This document shows positions 25,135-34,181 of a DNA stretch of 41,052 nt, in pieces. Within the stretch, counting starts at the first letter, position 1. Every line of letters starts with the position of its first letter. The DNA lies in the NCBI RefSeq assembly GCF_027484545.1, contig NZ_JAIXST010000070.1:1-41052 (forward strand), given 5' to 3'. A model generated the notes under the pieces. It did no database searches, was not told the DNA's origin, and worked only from the letters and a program-made list of their open reading frames with translations. Position numbers and translations under genes: made by a program. The stretch is from Runella sp. GTDB taxonomy: Bacteria > Bacteroidota > Bacteroidia > Cytophagales > Spirosomataceae.

Positions 25135-26424
25135 ATGAAAAAACTACTCATTCCTTTCTTAATCCTTAGTATGATTGTCTCAGAAAATAGTTGTGCACAA
25201 CCGTCTGCTTTGGTACGGGGCCCTTATTTACAGGTGCTTACCCCCATTTCCATTACCATTCGCTGGCGAACCGCTCAAGCGGAAGACAGTCAAGTGCTTT
25301 TGGGGACGAAGGCTGATAAATTGACCAAAAAGGTAGTGGATGTAAAACCCGTCATTGACCACGAAGTAGTAATAGCAGGACTCAAACCTAACACCCGTTA
25401 TTTTTACAACGTGGGTTCGCGTACCAAAATGGCTCCCAAAGATGCCGACCAATTTTTTACTACGGCTCCCGTACCCGGTTCGACGCAGCCCATTCGGATT
25501 TGGGCATTAGGCGACTTTGGCAACAGCTCCCAAAATCAGTTTGATTGCCGTGATGCTATCCTCAAAGCTACCGCCAGCCACCGACCTGACGTTTGGCTTT
25601 GGTTGGGCGATAATACCTACAATACCGGCTTGGAAGAAGAGTATCAAAAGCACGTTTTTGAGGTTTATCAGAAAGATTTACTTAAAAATATGCCCTTTTT
25701 TGCTACGCCTGGCAATCATGACTACGGTGGTCATCTGGAAAGTACTACCATTCCGTACTTCAATATTTTCTCCATGCCCCAAAAAGGCGAAGCGGGGGGC
25801 GTTGCATCGGGTTCAAAATCGTATTATTCCTTTAATTATGGCAATGTCCATTTTGTTTCGCTGGACTCGGAAGGTATCTTGGATGGGGGACAAATTTTAT
25901 CCGATACTACTGGCAAGCAGGTAACTTGGCTCAAAAAGGACCTAACCGCCAATAAAATGCCGTGGACGATTGTATTTTGGCATCACCCACCCTATTCCAA
26001 AGGCTCTCACGACTCGGATACGGAAGAAAAAATGGTAAAAATCCGTGAAAAACTGCTGCCTGTTTTGGAACAGTTCAACGTAGATTTGGTCTTGGGCGGC
26101 CACAGCCATGTGTATGAACGCACCCACCCGATTTTGGGACATACGGGTTTGTCGGAAAGTTTTGACCCAGCCAAACACGTCGTTGAACAGAAAGATGCTC
26201 CTGACCAATACCATGTCAAAGGCCGTCAGGGGGTGATTTACATCGTCAATGGTTCGGGCGGGCAAATAGGCGGACATGAACCGGGCTACCCGCTCAAAGC
26301 CGCCGCTTATTCCAACAATACCCAAGGCGGTTCGCTTATTTTGGACGTAGTGGGCAACAAACTCGAAGCTCGTTGGATTTGTGCTGACGGCGTAGTCAGA
26401 GACCGTTTTTCCATTGTAAAATAA
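25135..26424 (+). CDS. Secreted purple-acid-phosphatase-like metallophosphoesterase
   Basis: A 429-residue exported enzyme. The signal peptide is residues 1-21 (KKLLIPFLILSMIV, ending SCAQ). A fibronectin-III-like domain spans about 27-105 (GPYLQVLTPISITIRW), as in purple acid phosphatases. The catalytic domain has all five metal-binding blocks: GDFG, GDNTY, GNHD, VFWHH and GGHSH. A dinuclear centre that hydrolyses phosphate monoesters is expected. The start at 25135 is chosen because the longer frame from 25048 puts 29 non-signal residues first. It is divergent from pstS and upstream of the SusCD system, which supports a role in releasing phosphate from organic sources. Confidence 0.9.
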   Translation: MKKLLIPFLILSMIVSENSCAQPSALVRGPYLQVLTPISITIRWRTAQAEDSQVLLGTKADKLTKKVVDVKPVIDHEVVIAGLKPNTRYFYNVGSRTKMAPKDADQFFTTAPVPGSTQPIRIWALGDFGNSSQNQFDCRDAILKATASHRPDVWLWLGDNTYNTGLEEEYQKHVFEVYQKDLLKNMPFFATPGNHDYGGHLESTTIPYFNIFSMPQKGEAGGVASGSKSYYSFNYGNVHFVSLDSEGILDGGQILSDTTGKQVTWLKKDLTANKMPWTIVFWHHPPYSKGSHDSDTEEKMVKIREKLLPVLEQFNVDLVLGGHSHVYERTHPILGHTGLSESFDPAKHVVEQKDAPDQYHVKGRQGVIYIVNGSGGQIGGHEPGYPLKAAAYSNNTQGGSLILDVVGNKLEARWICADGVVRDRFSIVK

Positions 26425-26528
26425 AATCTAAAAATCAACCACCAGCCTATAAACCATGATTGATGGAAAAATGGTGTTTGAATCAAAATGAGCAATGTCC
26501 TTTTGCCTGACTTGCTTTAAGAAACTAA

Positions 26529-26558
26529 AAATCCCCACTTCTCAGTGGGGATTTTTTT
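26529..26558 (+). terminator. Rho-independent terminator after the phosphatase gene
   Basis: The 11-bp arms AAATCCCCACT (26529-26539) and AGTGGGGATTT (26544-26554) flank a TCTC loop and are followed by a T run. It separates the phosphatase gene from the SusCD operon, which therefore has its own promoter. Confidence 0.92.
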
Positions 26559-26629
26559 ATTGATTCCCGACCCTTCAAAACATAACACACTCTTAAACTT
26601 CTCATAACATCCAACCTGCAACTTCATGG

Positions 26630-26637
26630 TAATTTTG
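26630..26637 (+). promoter_or_regulatory. Bacteroidota -7 promoter element of the susCD operon
   Basis: TAATTTTG matches TAnnTTTG and lies 100 bases before the SusC ATG, leaving a long 5' leader that contains the 26661-26690 hairpin. Confidence 0.5.
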
Positions 26638-26660
26638 CAAATGGGTTAACCCTAACTAAA

Positions 26661-26690
26661 AAGTCGCAGCCGCTGGAACGGCTACGACTT
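26661..26690. repeat. 12-bp imperfect hairpin in the susC leader
   Basis: The arms AAGTCGCAGCCG and CGGCTACGACTT pair with one mismatch around a CTGGAA loop. No T tract follows. It lies in the predicted 5' leader of the SusC mRNA and shares its GTCG-AG/CTACGAC outline with the palindrome at 193-215. It may be a dispersed repeat or a leader control element. Confidence 0.6.
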
Positions 26691-26737
26691 GGATTGTCTT
26701 CAGCTTTCTTTCAATTCACTAAAAACATTGTAAAATT

Positions 26738-29700
26738 ATGAAAAAAAATCTACTTCTAAGTGGATTATCGCTTCTGTTGGGTTGGGTTGTTACATTGAGT
26801 ACGCTCGCCCAAACCAACGCCGTCACCGGCAAGATTACCTCCGTGGCCGGAGAGGCCATTCCGGGCGTAAACGTCCTCGTGAAAGGCACCAATACGGGCA
26901 CCACTACGGATGCCAACGGCGTGTACAAAATCAATGCCGTTTCCAACACATCCATCCTTACTTTCTCGGCCATTGGGTTTACATTGCAGGAAATCAAGGT
27001 CGGTAATCGCAGTACGATTGATGTACTGTTGCAGGAAGACACCAAGCTGCTCAATGAGGTGGTGGTTACCGCTTTAGGTATCAAACGGGAAGAAAAGTCG
27101 CTGGGATTTGCGGCGCAAACCATCAATGCCAACGCCGTGGTAGATGCCAAATCCAACAACTGGGTCAATACACTTTCGGGCAAAGTGGCGGGTCTCAACA
27201 TTCAGGGCGTAGGCGGTGGGCCGATGGGTTCATCGCGGATTACGTTGCGGGGAGAGTCGTCGCTCAATTTGGAAAACAACCAAGCCCTGATTGTGGTAGA
27301 CGGCGTACCCATCAGCAGCAAAATCACGAGTACTGGCTTTAATTCACACCTTTCGGCAGACAGCCCAATTGACTACGGCTCTACCGTTTCCGACCTGAAC
27401 CCCGACGATATTGAAAAAGTGACGGTGCTGAAAGGCCCGGGCGCTACGGCATTGTACGGGAGCCGGGCGGCAGGAGGTGCGCTTATCATTACTACCAAAA
27501 CAGGGGCACGAAAAGACCGGGGAATCGGGGTTACGTTCAATACGAATTTTAACATTGAGCAGGTAAATCGTTGGCCCGATTATCAATTTGAATACGGTGA
27601 AGGGCGTACCGATGTGTATTACTCTTATTTAAACAGCGCCGACGGTATCAATACAGGCACCACCGCCGCCGCAGGTCGGGCGTGGGGTCCCAAATTTAAC
27701 GGACAATCGTACTTCCAATACAATCCCAACGCACCCGATGGCAAACCTACGGAGCGCACGCCCTGGGTTCCTTACAAAGACTATATTTCGGGCTATTTCC
27801 AAACAGGGCGCACCTTTTCCAACAGTATCTCGCTCGAAGGCGGCACCGAAAAAGGCTCGGCGCGATTTTCGTTTACGCACCTCAAAAATGAGTGGATTGT
27901 TCCCAATACGGGTTTTGAGCGCATCAACGCGGCTTTGTCGGTCAATCAACAGTTGTCGAGCAAGCTCAAAATCATGGGAAAAGCCAATTACACCAACAAA
28001 CGGAGTAACAACCTGCCGGCAGCGGGCTACAACAATCAATCGTTGATGTATTTTGTGATTATCGGTCCCTCACCCAACGTTAGGCCCGAATGGTACAAAC
28101 CCTACTGGCAGCCGGGTTTAGAGGGAATCCAACAACGCAACCCGTTCAATCCCGGTCCGGATAACCCGTATCTGGACATGTACGAGATGTTGAATAAAAT
28201 GAACAAACACGGACTGATCGGTAACATTTCAGCCAATTATGAAATCTCGCCGAAGTTAGATTTATTGGTCAGAACGGGTACGGACATGTCGTTTGAATAT
28301 CGCTCGCAGCAACGGCCTTTCAGCATGACCAAGTACCCAAGGGGAATGTTCAGAGAGCAAAATGTTTTCAGTTACGAATCAAACACCGACTTTTTGCTGA
28401 CGTACAAAGATAATTTTACCAACAAAATCAGCGTCACGGCTTCGGCGGGTGGGAATGCCATGCGCCAAACCTACGATTTTGCCGGCATGTACGCCGATCA
28501 ATTGGCTCAGCCCGGTATTTATCAGATTTCCAACAGTTTAGACCAAGCCGTCGCCGATCCGTTGAAGACAAAAAAAGCCATTAACAGTATCTACGGAGCC
28601 GCGCAGTTTGCCTACGACGAGAAGGTTTTTCTGGACGTAACGGGTCGCAATGACTGGTCGAGTACATTGCCCTTTGCCAATAACTCGTTTTTCTATCCGT
28701 CGGTCAGCAGCAGTTTTTTATTGAATGAGTTATTCAAAATGCCCGATGCCGTATCGTTTGCCAAATTCCGGGCTTCGTGGGCACAGGTAGGAAATGACAC
28801 ACGTCCCTACCAAACGACTCGTTATTACGACCGTATTTACGGAAACAGTTTTACCAATCCGGGTACGCTGTTCAACGCCAACCTCAAACCTGAAATTACC
28901 TCAAGCTACGAGTTAGGTTTGGATGTACGCTTGTTCAAAAATCGACTCGGTCTGGACGTGGCTTATTACAACAACAACAGCCGCAACCAAATCTTGGCCG
29001 TGCCGCTTGACCCCACTTCGGGTTTCTCAAACGCTCTTATCAACGCGGGGCTCATCAACAGCCAAGGTATAGAAGTTAAATTGACGGGTAAACCGATTGT
29101 TAAACCCAATTTTACGTGGAATTCTACGGTGATTTGGTCACGCAACCGCAGTCACGTACGCGAATTGGCTGCCGGTATTACCAACCAAACCATTTACAGC
29201 CACAGCGGCAACGTCACCATTGAAGCCCGCGTGGGTGGCTTGATGGGCGATATGTATGGACGTGGCTTTCAGCGTTCGCCCGATGGTCAAATCATTTATT
29301 CGTCCAATGGTTTGCCGGCCCAACTTGACCCAACCACCAAAAAATGGGGCAATGCTTTTGCCGATTGGAAGGGAAGCTTCATGAACGAATTTACGTATAA
29401 AGGCTTGAAATTAAGTGTATTATTGGATGGTCAAATGGGCGGAAGCATGTATTCACAAACCAACCATAAAAACAACACACTCGGCAAAACCCGCGTGACG
29501 TTGCCCGGCCGCGATGGAGGCCTGATTGGCGAAGGCGTGGTTTTACAGGCCGATGGTTCGTACAAACCTAATACGGTAAAAGTGGCAGCAAGCGCTTATT
29601 ACGACAATTATTACCAAATCAGCAACGCCGAAGTCAACATTTTTGATGCTTCGTTTTTGAAAATTCGGGAAGTCCGTTTTGAGTTTAATTTACCGCCAAA

Positions 29701-29893
29701 GTTGCTCAACAAAGTAGGAGTTCGTCAAACGAGCGTAGCTTTGTTTGGAAGGGATTTGTTTGACTTCACTAAGTTTCCGGGCTTCGACCCCGAAGGTGGT
29801 AACCTCAACGGCGGTACGCTTACCCCGGGCGTCGAGCTAACGCAGTTTCCGTCGGCACGGAGCATGGGCGTAAACTTGACTTTTAAGTTTTAA
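26738..29893 (+). CDS. SusC/RagA-family TonB-linked outer-membrane transporter
   Basis: A 1051-residue outer-membrane protein. Signal peptide at 1-24 (ending TLAQ), a carboxypeptidase-regulatory-like domain at about 28-105 (VTGKITSVAGEAIPGVNVLV), a TonB box (NEVVVTALGI), the plug domain (RGESSLNLENNQALIVVDGVPI) and a 22-strand barrel ending NLTFKF. It works with the following SusD-like lipoprotein, which lids the barrel, and uses TonB energy to import large ligands. The operon also encodes a secreted phosphoesterase and lies next to pst and a phosphatase, so the ligand is probably phosphorylated rather than a plain glycan; this is inference. No glycoside hydrolase is nearby. Confidence 0.95.
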   Translation: MKKNLLLSGLSLLLGWVVTLSTLAQTNAVTGKITSVAGEAIPGVNVLVKGTNTGTTTDANGVYKINAVSNTSILTFSAIGFTLQEIKVGNRSTIDVLLQEDTKLLNEVVVTALGIKREEKSLGFAAQTINANAVVDAKSNNWVNTLSGKVAGLNIQGVGGGPMGSSRITLRGESSLNLENNQALIVVDGVPISSKITSTGFNSHLSADSPIDYGSTVSDLNPDDIEKVTVLKGPGATALYGSRAAGGALIITTKTGARKDRGIGVTFNTNFNIEQVNRWPDYQFEYGEGRTDVYYSYLNSADGINTGTTAAAGRAWGPKFNGQSYFQYNPNAPDGKPTERTPWVPYKDYISGYFQTGRTFSNSISLEGGTEKGSARFSFTHLKNEWIVPNTGFERINAALSVNQQLSSKLKIMGKANYTNKRSNNLPAAGYNNQSLMYFVIIGPSPNVRPEWYKPYWQPGLEGIQQRNPFNPGPDNPYLDMYEMLNKMNKHGLIGNISANYEISPKLDLLVRTGTDMSFEYRSQQRPFSMTKYPRGMFREQNVFSYESNTDFLLTYKDNFTNKISVTASAGGNAMRQTYDFAGMYADQLAQPGIYQISNSLDQAVADPLKTKKAINSIYGAAQFAYDEKVFLDVTGRNDWSSTLPFANNSFFYPSVSSSFLLNELFKMPDAVSFAKFRASWAQVGNDTRPYQTTRYYDRIYGNSFTNPGTLFNANLKPEITSSYELGLDVRLFKNRLGLDVAYYNNNSRNQILAVPLDPTSGFSNALINAGLINSQGIEVKLTGKPIVKPNFTWNSTVIWSRNRSHVRELAAGITNQTIYSHSGNVTIEARVGGLMGDMYGRGFQRSPDGQIIYSSNGLPAQLDPTTKKWGNAFADWKGSFMNEFTYKGLKLSVLLDGQMGGSMYSQTNHKNNTLGKTRVTLPGRDGGLIGEGVVLQADGSYKPNTVKVAASAYYDNYYQISNAEVNIFDASFLKIREVRFEFNLPPKLLNKVGVRQTSVALFGRDLFDFTKFPGFDPEGGNLNGGTLTPGVELTQFPSARSMGVNLTFKF

Positions 29894-29900
29894 AAAGCCC

Positions 29901-29932
29901 AGCCCCCAAACCCCCAATGGGGGCTTTATTTT
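29901..29932 (+). terminator. Hairpin between susC and susD (attenuator or repeat)
   Basis: The arms AGCCCCCA (29901-29908) and TGGGGGCT (29918-29925) flank a nine-base loop and are followed by TTATTTT. It begins eight bases after the susC stop. It may lower expression of the downstream genes relative to susC, or it may be a copy of the AGCCCCC repeat family seen also at 30057-30096. Confidence 0.55.
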
Positions 29933-30012
29933 ACTGAGATCTTTGCTTTTCAGCCTTTTTCAGATGGGCTAATTTGAAGTTCTATTTTTATTCTCAAAAC
30001 GATTCATAAAAA

Positions 30013-31542
30013 ATGAAAAATATTCTAAGACACATTTATAAAGCCCTGTTAATTTTAGCCCCCTTTGGGGCGGTCCGACGATTCGGTTTGGGGGCTGTTT
30101 TGTTGATGGTGGCATCCTGCACATCCAACTTTGAAGAAATCAATACCGACCCCAACCGTCCCGAAAAAGTGAATCCCGGCGTGATTTTGGGGCAAATGCA
30201 GTACCGAATCATCAACAGCGGCGTTTCGGCAGCGCGTGGTTTTACGCACGAACTGATGCAGGTGGATGCGCCGCGCTCCAGCACAAGCGGACAGGGCTTG
30301 CACCGGTACGCAGTCAATCCGGGGGCAGGCGTTTGGTCCGGTTTTTACCAAAACCTGACGGATATTGAGGATATTTACAAAGTGGCCGACGGCTTGAAAG
30401 AGAATAATTACAAAGCCATTGCGCTGGTGTATAAATGCTGGGCGTATTCGATTCTCACCGATTTGTACGGAGATGTGCCCTATTCGCAGGCCATCAAAGC
30501 GACCGAAAGTAACTTTAAACCCGCTTTCGACAAGCAAAAAGACATTTATACGCAGATTTTGAAAGACTTGGAAACGGCTAACGGCTTGTTTGATGACACC
30601 AAGATTTTAACCTTTGGCGGTGATTTGGTATATAATGCCAATGTACTGACCGGAACAAAAAACGTCGGAATTCAGCGCTGGAAAAAATTTGCCAATTCGC
30701 TCAAATTGAGATTGTTACTCCGCCTTTTAAAACGTGATGGGGAGATCAATGTGAAAGAGCAACTTACTGCTATGCTGGCCGATGCGACAAAATACCCTAC
30801 TTTCTCAGCCACGGCCGACGACGCGATTTTTCGCTATCCCGGCACATTTCCGTATTTTAATCCTTATTACAACGCCCGCACCTTGGACTGGCGCGACGGT
30901 ACCTATTTCACCGAATTTTTCCTTGATCCCATGAACGCAACAAACGACCCGCGTCGTGCGATATGGGCTATTCCTGTCACAGTTGCGGGGGTTCCCACCT
31001 TCAAAGGCATTCAGAGTGGTTATCCCACTACGCTTGAATACGTCGTAGGACAGAACTCAAGTTATACCGATGCGCTCAAAACCTTGCCGCAAGTGGGGGT
31101 AATGATGACTTTTGCCGAAACCGAATTCATTAAAGCGGAACTCGCCCTCAAAGGCTATACAACAGGTAAAACGTCAAAGGCACACTACGAGGCTGGGATT
31201 GCTTCTTCGATGGTGCAGTGGGGAGCCACGATGCCGGCCACATTTTTGACCCAAAAAGGAGTAGCTTATGACGCCACGGCAACTTCTGAGAAGCAGTTGG
31301 AACAAATCATGCTGCAAAAATATTACGCTTATTTTTTCGTGGATTACCAAGCCTGGTTTGAGAAGCGTCGCACGGGTTATCCCGTTTTACCGCGAGGCAC
31401 GGGCATTCCGACCGAAAATAAATTCCCAAGTCGTGTGCCGTATCCTACTTATTTACAATCGCTTAACCCCGAGGGGTTAGCGGCGGCAGTGGCTTCGATG
31501 GGTGGCGATAAAAGTGATGTGAAAGTTTGGTGGGAGAAATAA
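30013..31542 (+). CDS. SusD/RagB-family outer-membrane lipoprotein
   Basis: A 509-residue ligand-binding lipoprotein that partners the SusC transporter. The lipobox is VASC with Cys36, followed by the segment FEEINTDPNRPEKVNPG typical of the SusD-like-2 group. The rest is the usual helical TPR-like scaffold, including KCWAYSILTDLYGDVPYSQ. The signal peptide is unusual: between KALLIL and AVLLMVASC lie about twelve residues (PFGAVRRFGLG) with two arginines, encoded by a GC-rich palindrome at 30057-30096. Removing it would leave a normal signal peptide. The phosphoesterase gene follows after 74 bases. Confidence 0.92.
   Translation: MKNILRHIYKALLILAPFGAVRRFGLGAVLLMVASCTSNFEEINTDPNRPEKVNPGVILGQMQYRIINSGVSAARGFTHELMQVDAPRSSTSGQGLHRYAVNPGAGVWSGFYQNLTDIEDIYKVADGLKENNYKAIALVYKCWAYSILTDLYGDVPYSQAIKATESNFKPAFDKQKDIYTQILKDLETANGLFDDTKILTFGGDLVYNANVLTGTKNVGIQRWKKFANSLKLRLLLRLLKRDGEINVKEQLTAMLADATKYPTFSATADDAIFRYPGTFPYFNPYYNARTLDWRDGTYFTEFFLDPMNATNDPRRAIWAIPVTVAGVPTFKGIQSGYPTTLEYVVGQNSSYTDALKTLPQVGVMMTFAETEFIKAELALKGYTTGKTSKAHYEAGIASSMVQWGATMPATFLTQKGVAYDATATSEKQLEQIMLQKYYAYFFVDYQAWFEKRRTGYPVLPRGTGIPTENKFPSRVPYPTYLQSLNPEGLAAAVASMGGDKSDVKVWWEK
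30057..30096. repeat. Palindromic repeat inside the susD signal-peptide region
   Basis: The 40 bases begin AGCCCCC and end GGGGGCT (perfect 7-bp arms) with inner complementary stretches CCCTTTGGGG and CCGA/TCGG. It resembles the AGCCCCC/GGGGGCT hairpin found 130 bases upstream after susC. In the gene it codes for the residues that interrupt the hydrophobic core of the signal peptide, and the reading frame is kept. Confidence 0.6.
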
Positions 31543-31547
31543 CATCT

Positions 31548-31580
31548 AACCTGTACAAGGTTTTGAATCTTATACAGGTT
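31548..31580. repeat. AACCTGTA/TACAGGTT hairpin
   Basis: Eight-base perfect arms (31548-31555, 31573-31580) flank a 17-base loop, beginning five bases after the SusD stop. The arms resemble the AACCTATAAGGTTT element at 11280-11329. No T tract follows, so read-through to the phosphoesterase gene is expected. Confidence 0.55.
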
Positions 31581-31616
31581 TCTCTGGAAATATTGAATTC
31601 TTAAAAATAATCCAAA

Positions 31617-34058
31617 ATGAAACAATTCCTAACCCTTTTCCTGCTTATTGCGTCGTTGGCAACAGTGGCCCAAAATCTTGATAATCAGCTCGAAAGTCGT
31701 CGTGTGATGCTGCCCAATGGCTGGTCGCTGACCCCGGCGGGGTGGTCGTTGGAAGTGGGCGATCTGCCGTTAAACATCGCCGTATCTTCTTCTCAAAAAT
31801 TCATGGCCGTCACCAACAACGGACAGGGGAAACAGACGATTCAGTTGATTGATACCAAGACCGAAAAAATCCTGGACAACGTCGAAATTCCCAAATCGTT
31901 TTACGGACTGAAATTCAGTCGTGACGAAAAATCGCTCTATGCTTCGGGCGGAAACGACAATTGGATTTTGAAGTACGCCATCGTCGAAAACAAGCTTGTG
32001 GTCAAAGACAGCTTGATTCTCGGCAAAAAATGGCCGAATAAGATTTCTCCCGTAGGTATCGAAATAGACGATGAACGCCAATTGCTGTACGCTGTTACCA
32101 AAGAAAACAACTCGCTTTACATTCTGGATTTGAACACCAAAGCCCTTGTTTACGAGCAAAATATGGGCCACGAAGGGTACACCTGCGTCCTTTCACCCGA
32201 CCGTAACACCTTGTATATTTCTCTTTGGGGCGGGCGTAAAATTGCTTTTTTTGATACCCAAACCCGTAAAATCACGAGCACAATTGCCGCTTCGTACAAC
32301 CCTAACGAGCTAATTTTGAACAGGAAAGGCACACTTATGTATGTAGCAAACGCAGGCGACAACAGCGTGTCGGTGATTGATACCAAACAGCAAAAAGTCA
32401 TTGAAGTGCTGGACGCTGCCCTGTATCCCAATTCACCGGTCGGTTCGGTGACCAATGGCGTGGCTTTGTCGAAAGACGAAAAAACGCTTTACATTGCCAA
32501 CGCTGACAACAATTGCTTGGCCGTTTTTGACGTAAGTACCAAAGGAAGAAGCGTGTCCAAAGGATTCATCCCCGTAGGCTGGTATCCGACCAACGTACGC
32601 GTCATCGGCAGTAAAATTTTCGTAGCCAATGGCAAAGGATTTACCTCGTTTGCCAATCCGAAAGGCCCGCAACCGGTCAGTAACGCGGTACGTTCCGAGT
32701 CCCACTTAGGCGAAGATACGCGGGGGCAGTACATCGGTAATCTAATGAAAGGTACGCTCAGTATCATTGACAGCCCCAACGAAGCTACTTTGGCCGTTTA
32801 TTCCCGAAAAGTGTATGCCAATACGCCTTACAAAAAGGAAAAAGAACTCGCCACGGACGGGGAGGCAGGCAACCCGATTCCGATGAAAGTGGTCGGACCG
32901 TCGCACGGAGAAAGTTCGCCCATCAAACACGTGTTTTACATTTTGAAAGAAAACCGCACGTATGATCAGGTTTTTGGAGACATAAAAGAAGGCAACGGCG
33001 ACACCACGCTCTGTTTGTTTGGTGAAAAATATACGCCCAATCAACACAAATTGGCCAGAGAATATGTATTACTCGATAATTTTTACGTAGATGCCGAAGT
33101 AAGTGCCGACGGGCATAACTGGAGCTTGGGAGCCCACGCCAACGACTATTTGGAAAAAACCTGGCCAACGGGCTACGGACGCCGCGGAGGCGTCACTGAA
33201 GGAATGGGACGGCGCGAAATTGCCAATGACAAAGATGGATTTATCTGGGATTTCTGCAAACGTAAAGGCGTCAGTTACCGGACCTACGGCGTTTTTGCCG
33301 ACGATAAAAAAGGCAATATTCCGGTATTGGACAAAGACCACGTTTGTTCCTATTTCACGGGCTATTACAATCAAAAAGTAAAAGATACAACCCGCGTTAA
33401 CCAGTGGAAGCGCGATTTTGACTCGTTAGTAGTAGCCAAAGCCGTACCCGCTTTCAACTCCATTCGGCTCGGTTCTGACCATACCCAAGGCATGGCCGTG
33501 GGACGACCTACCCCGTATGCCTGCGTTGCGGACAACGATTTGGCCGTTGGGATGTTCATTGAGCATTTGAGCAAAAGTCCCGTTTGGAATCAGTCAGCCG
33601 TCTTTATTTTGGAAGATGACGCTCAAAACGGCCCTGACCACGTAGATGCGCATCGTTCCACTGCCTTGGTAGTGAGCCCTTATACCAAACGTAAGTTTGT
33701 AGACCATACCATGTATTCTACCTCAGGGATGTTGCGCACCATAGAACTTATTTTGGGCTTACCTCCGATGAGTCAGTATGATGCAGCGGCTACGCCGATG
33801 TTTCGCAGTTTTACTCCTGTCCCTGATTTTACCCCTTTTCAGGCACTGCCTTCTGCCGTCAATCTGGATGAAACCAACAAAGTAGCCTCGCGTTGGTCCA
33901 CTATTTCGGAAGGGTTTGATTTTACCGAAGTTGATAGAAATGATGATAATTTATTCAACGAAGTGCTTTGGAAAGGCTTGAAAGGCGACAACTTTACCTT
34001 ACCCGTTCCCCGTCGAAGTGCGTTTGTTAAAGTAGTAAAAATGGATGACGACGATTAA
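31617..34058 (+). CDS. Secreted beta-propeller/phosphoesterase fusion
   Basis: An 813-residue exported protein with a signal peptide at 1-19 (LTLFLLIASLATVAQ). Residues 30-400 form a seven-bladed YVTN-type propeller, with repeats such as DERQLLYAVTKENNSLYILD and GTLMYVANAGDNSVSVID. Residues 433-745 form the phosphoesterase family domain related to phospholipase C and acid phosphatase AcpA: ILKENRTYDQVFGD, NFYVDAEVSADGHNW, ILEDDAQNGPDHVDAHR and VSPYTKRKFVDH carry the expected metal and nucleophile positions. A phosphodiester or phospholipid head-group ester is a likely substrate. It completes the susC-susD operon, so it probably acts at the cell surface on the imported ligand or its precursor. 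Confidence 0.9.
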   Translation: MKQFLTLFLLIASLATVAQNLDNQLESRRVMLPNGWSLTPAGWSLEVGDLPLNIAVSSSQKFMAVTNNGQGKQTIQLIDTKTEKILDNVEIPKSFYGLKFSRDEKSLYASGGNDNWILKYAIVENKLVVKDSLILGKKWPNKISPVGIEIDDERQLLYAVTKENNSLYILDLNTKALVYEQNMGHEGYTCVLSPDRNTLYISLWGGRKIAFFDTQTRKITSTIAASYNPNELILNRKGTLMYVANAGDNSVSVIDTKQQKVIEVLDAALYPNSPVGSVTNGVALSKDEKTLYIANADNNCLAVFDVSTKGRSVSKGFIPVGWYPTNVRVIGSKIFVANGKGFTSFANPKGPQPVSNAVRSESHLGEDTRGQYIGNLMKGTLSIIDSPNEATLAVYSRKVYANTPYKKEKELATDGEAGNPIPMKVVGPSHGESSPIKHVFYILKENRTYDQVFGDIKEGNGDTTLCLFGEKYTPNQHKLAREYVLLDNFYVDAEVSADGHNWSLGAHANDYLEKTWPTGYGRRGGVTEGMGRREIANDKDGFIWDFCKRKGVSYRTYGVFADDKKGNIPVLDKDHVCSYFTGYYNQKVKDTTRVNQWKRDFDSLVVAKAVPAFNSIRLGSDHTQGMAVGRPTPYACVADNDLAVGMFIEHLSKSPVWNQSAVFILEDDAQNGPDHVDAHRSTALVVSPYTKRKFVDHTMYSTSGMLRTIELILGLPPMSQYDAAATPMFRSFTPVPDFTPFQALPSAVNLDETNKVASRWSTISEGFDFTEVDRNDDNLFNEVLWKGLKGDNFTLPVPRRSAFVKVVKMDDDD

Positions 34059-34122
34059 ATATTAGCAGCATGTAAACCTACCTAAACCGAGAGTAAAAAT
34101 TCTATTTGGCCGTTTGCTCAAT

Positions 34123-34154
34123 AAAAATCCCCGCTGAAAAGCGGGGATTTTTTT
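34123..34154 (+). terminator. Bidirectional rho-independent terminator
   Basis: The 13-bp arms AAAAATCCCCGCT (34123-34135) and AGCGGGGATTTTT (34140-34152) flank a GAAA tetraloop, with a T run after and an A run before, so it can end transcription from both convergent genes. It closely resembles the terminator at 26529-26558. Confidence 0.93.
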
Positions 34155-34181
34155 ATCGGTGTCAGAAAAAAAAGAAAATAA

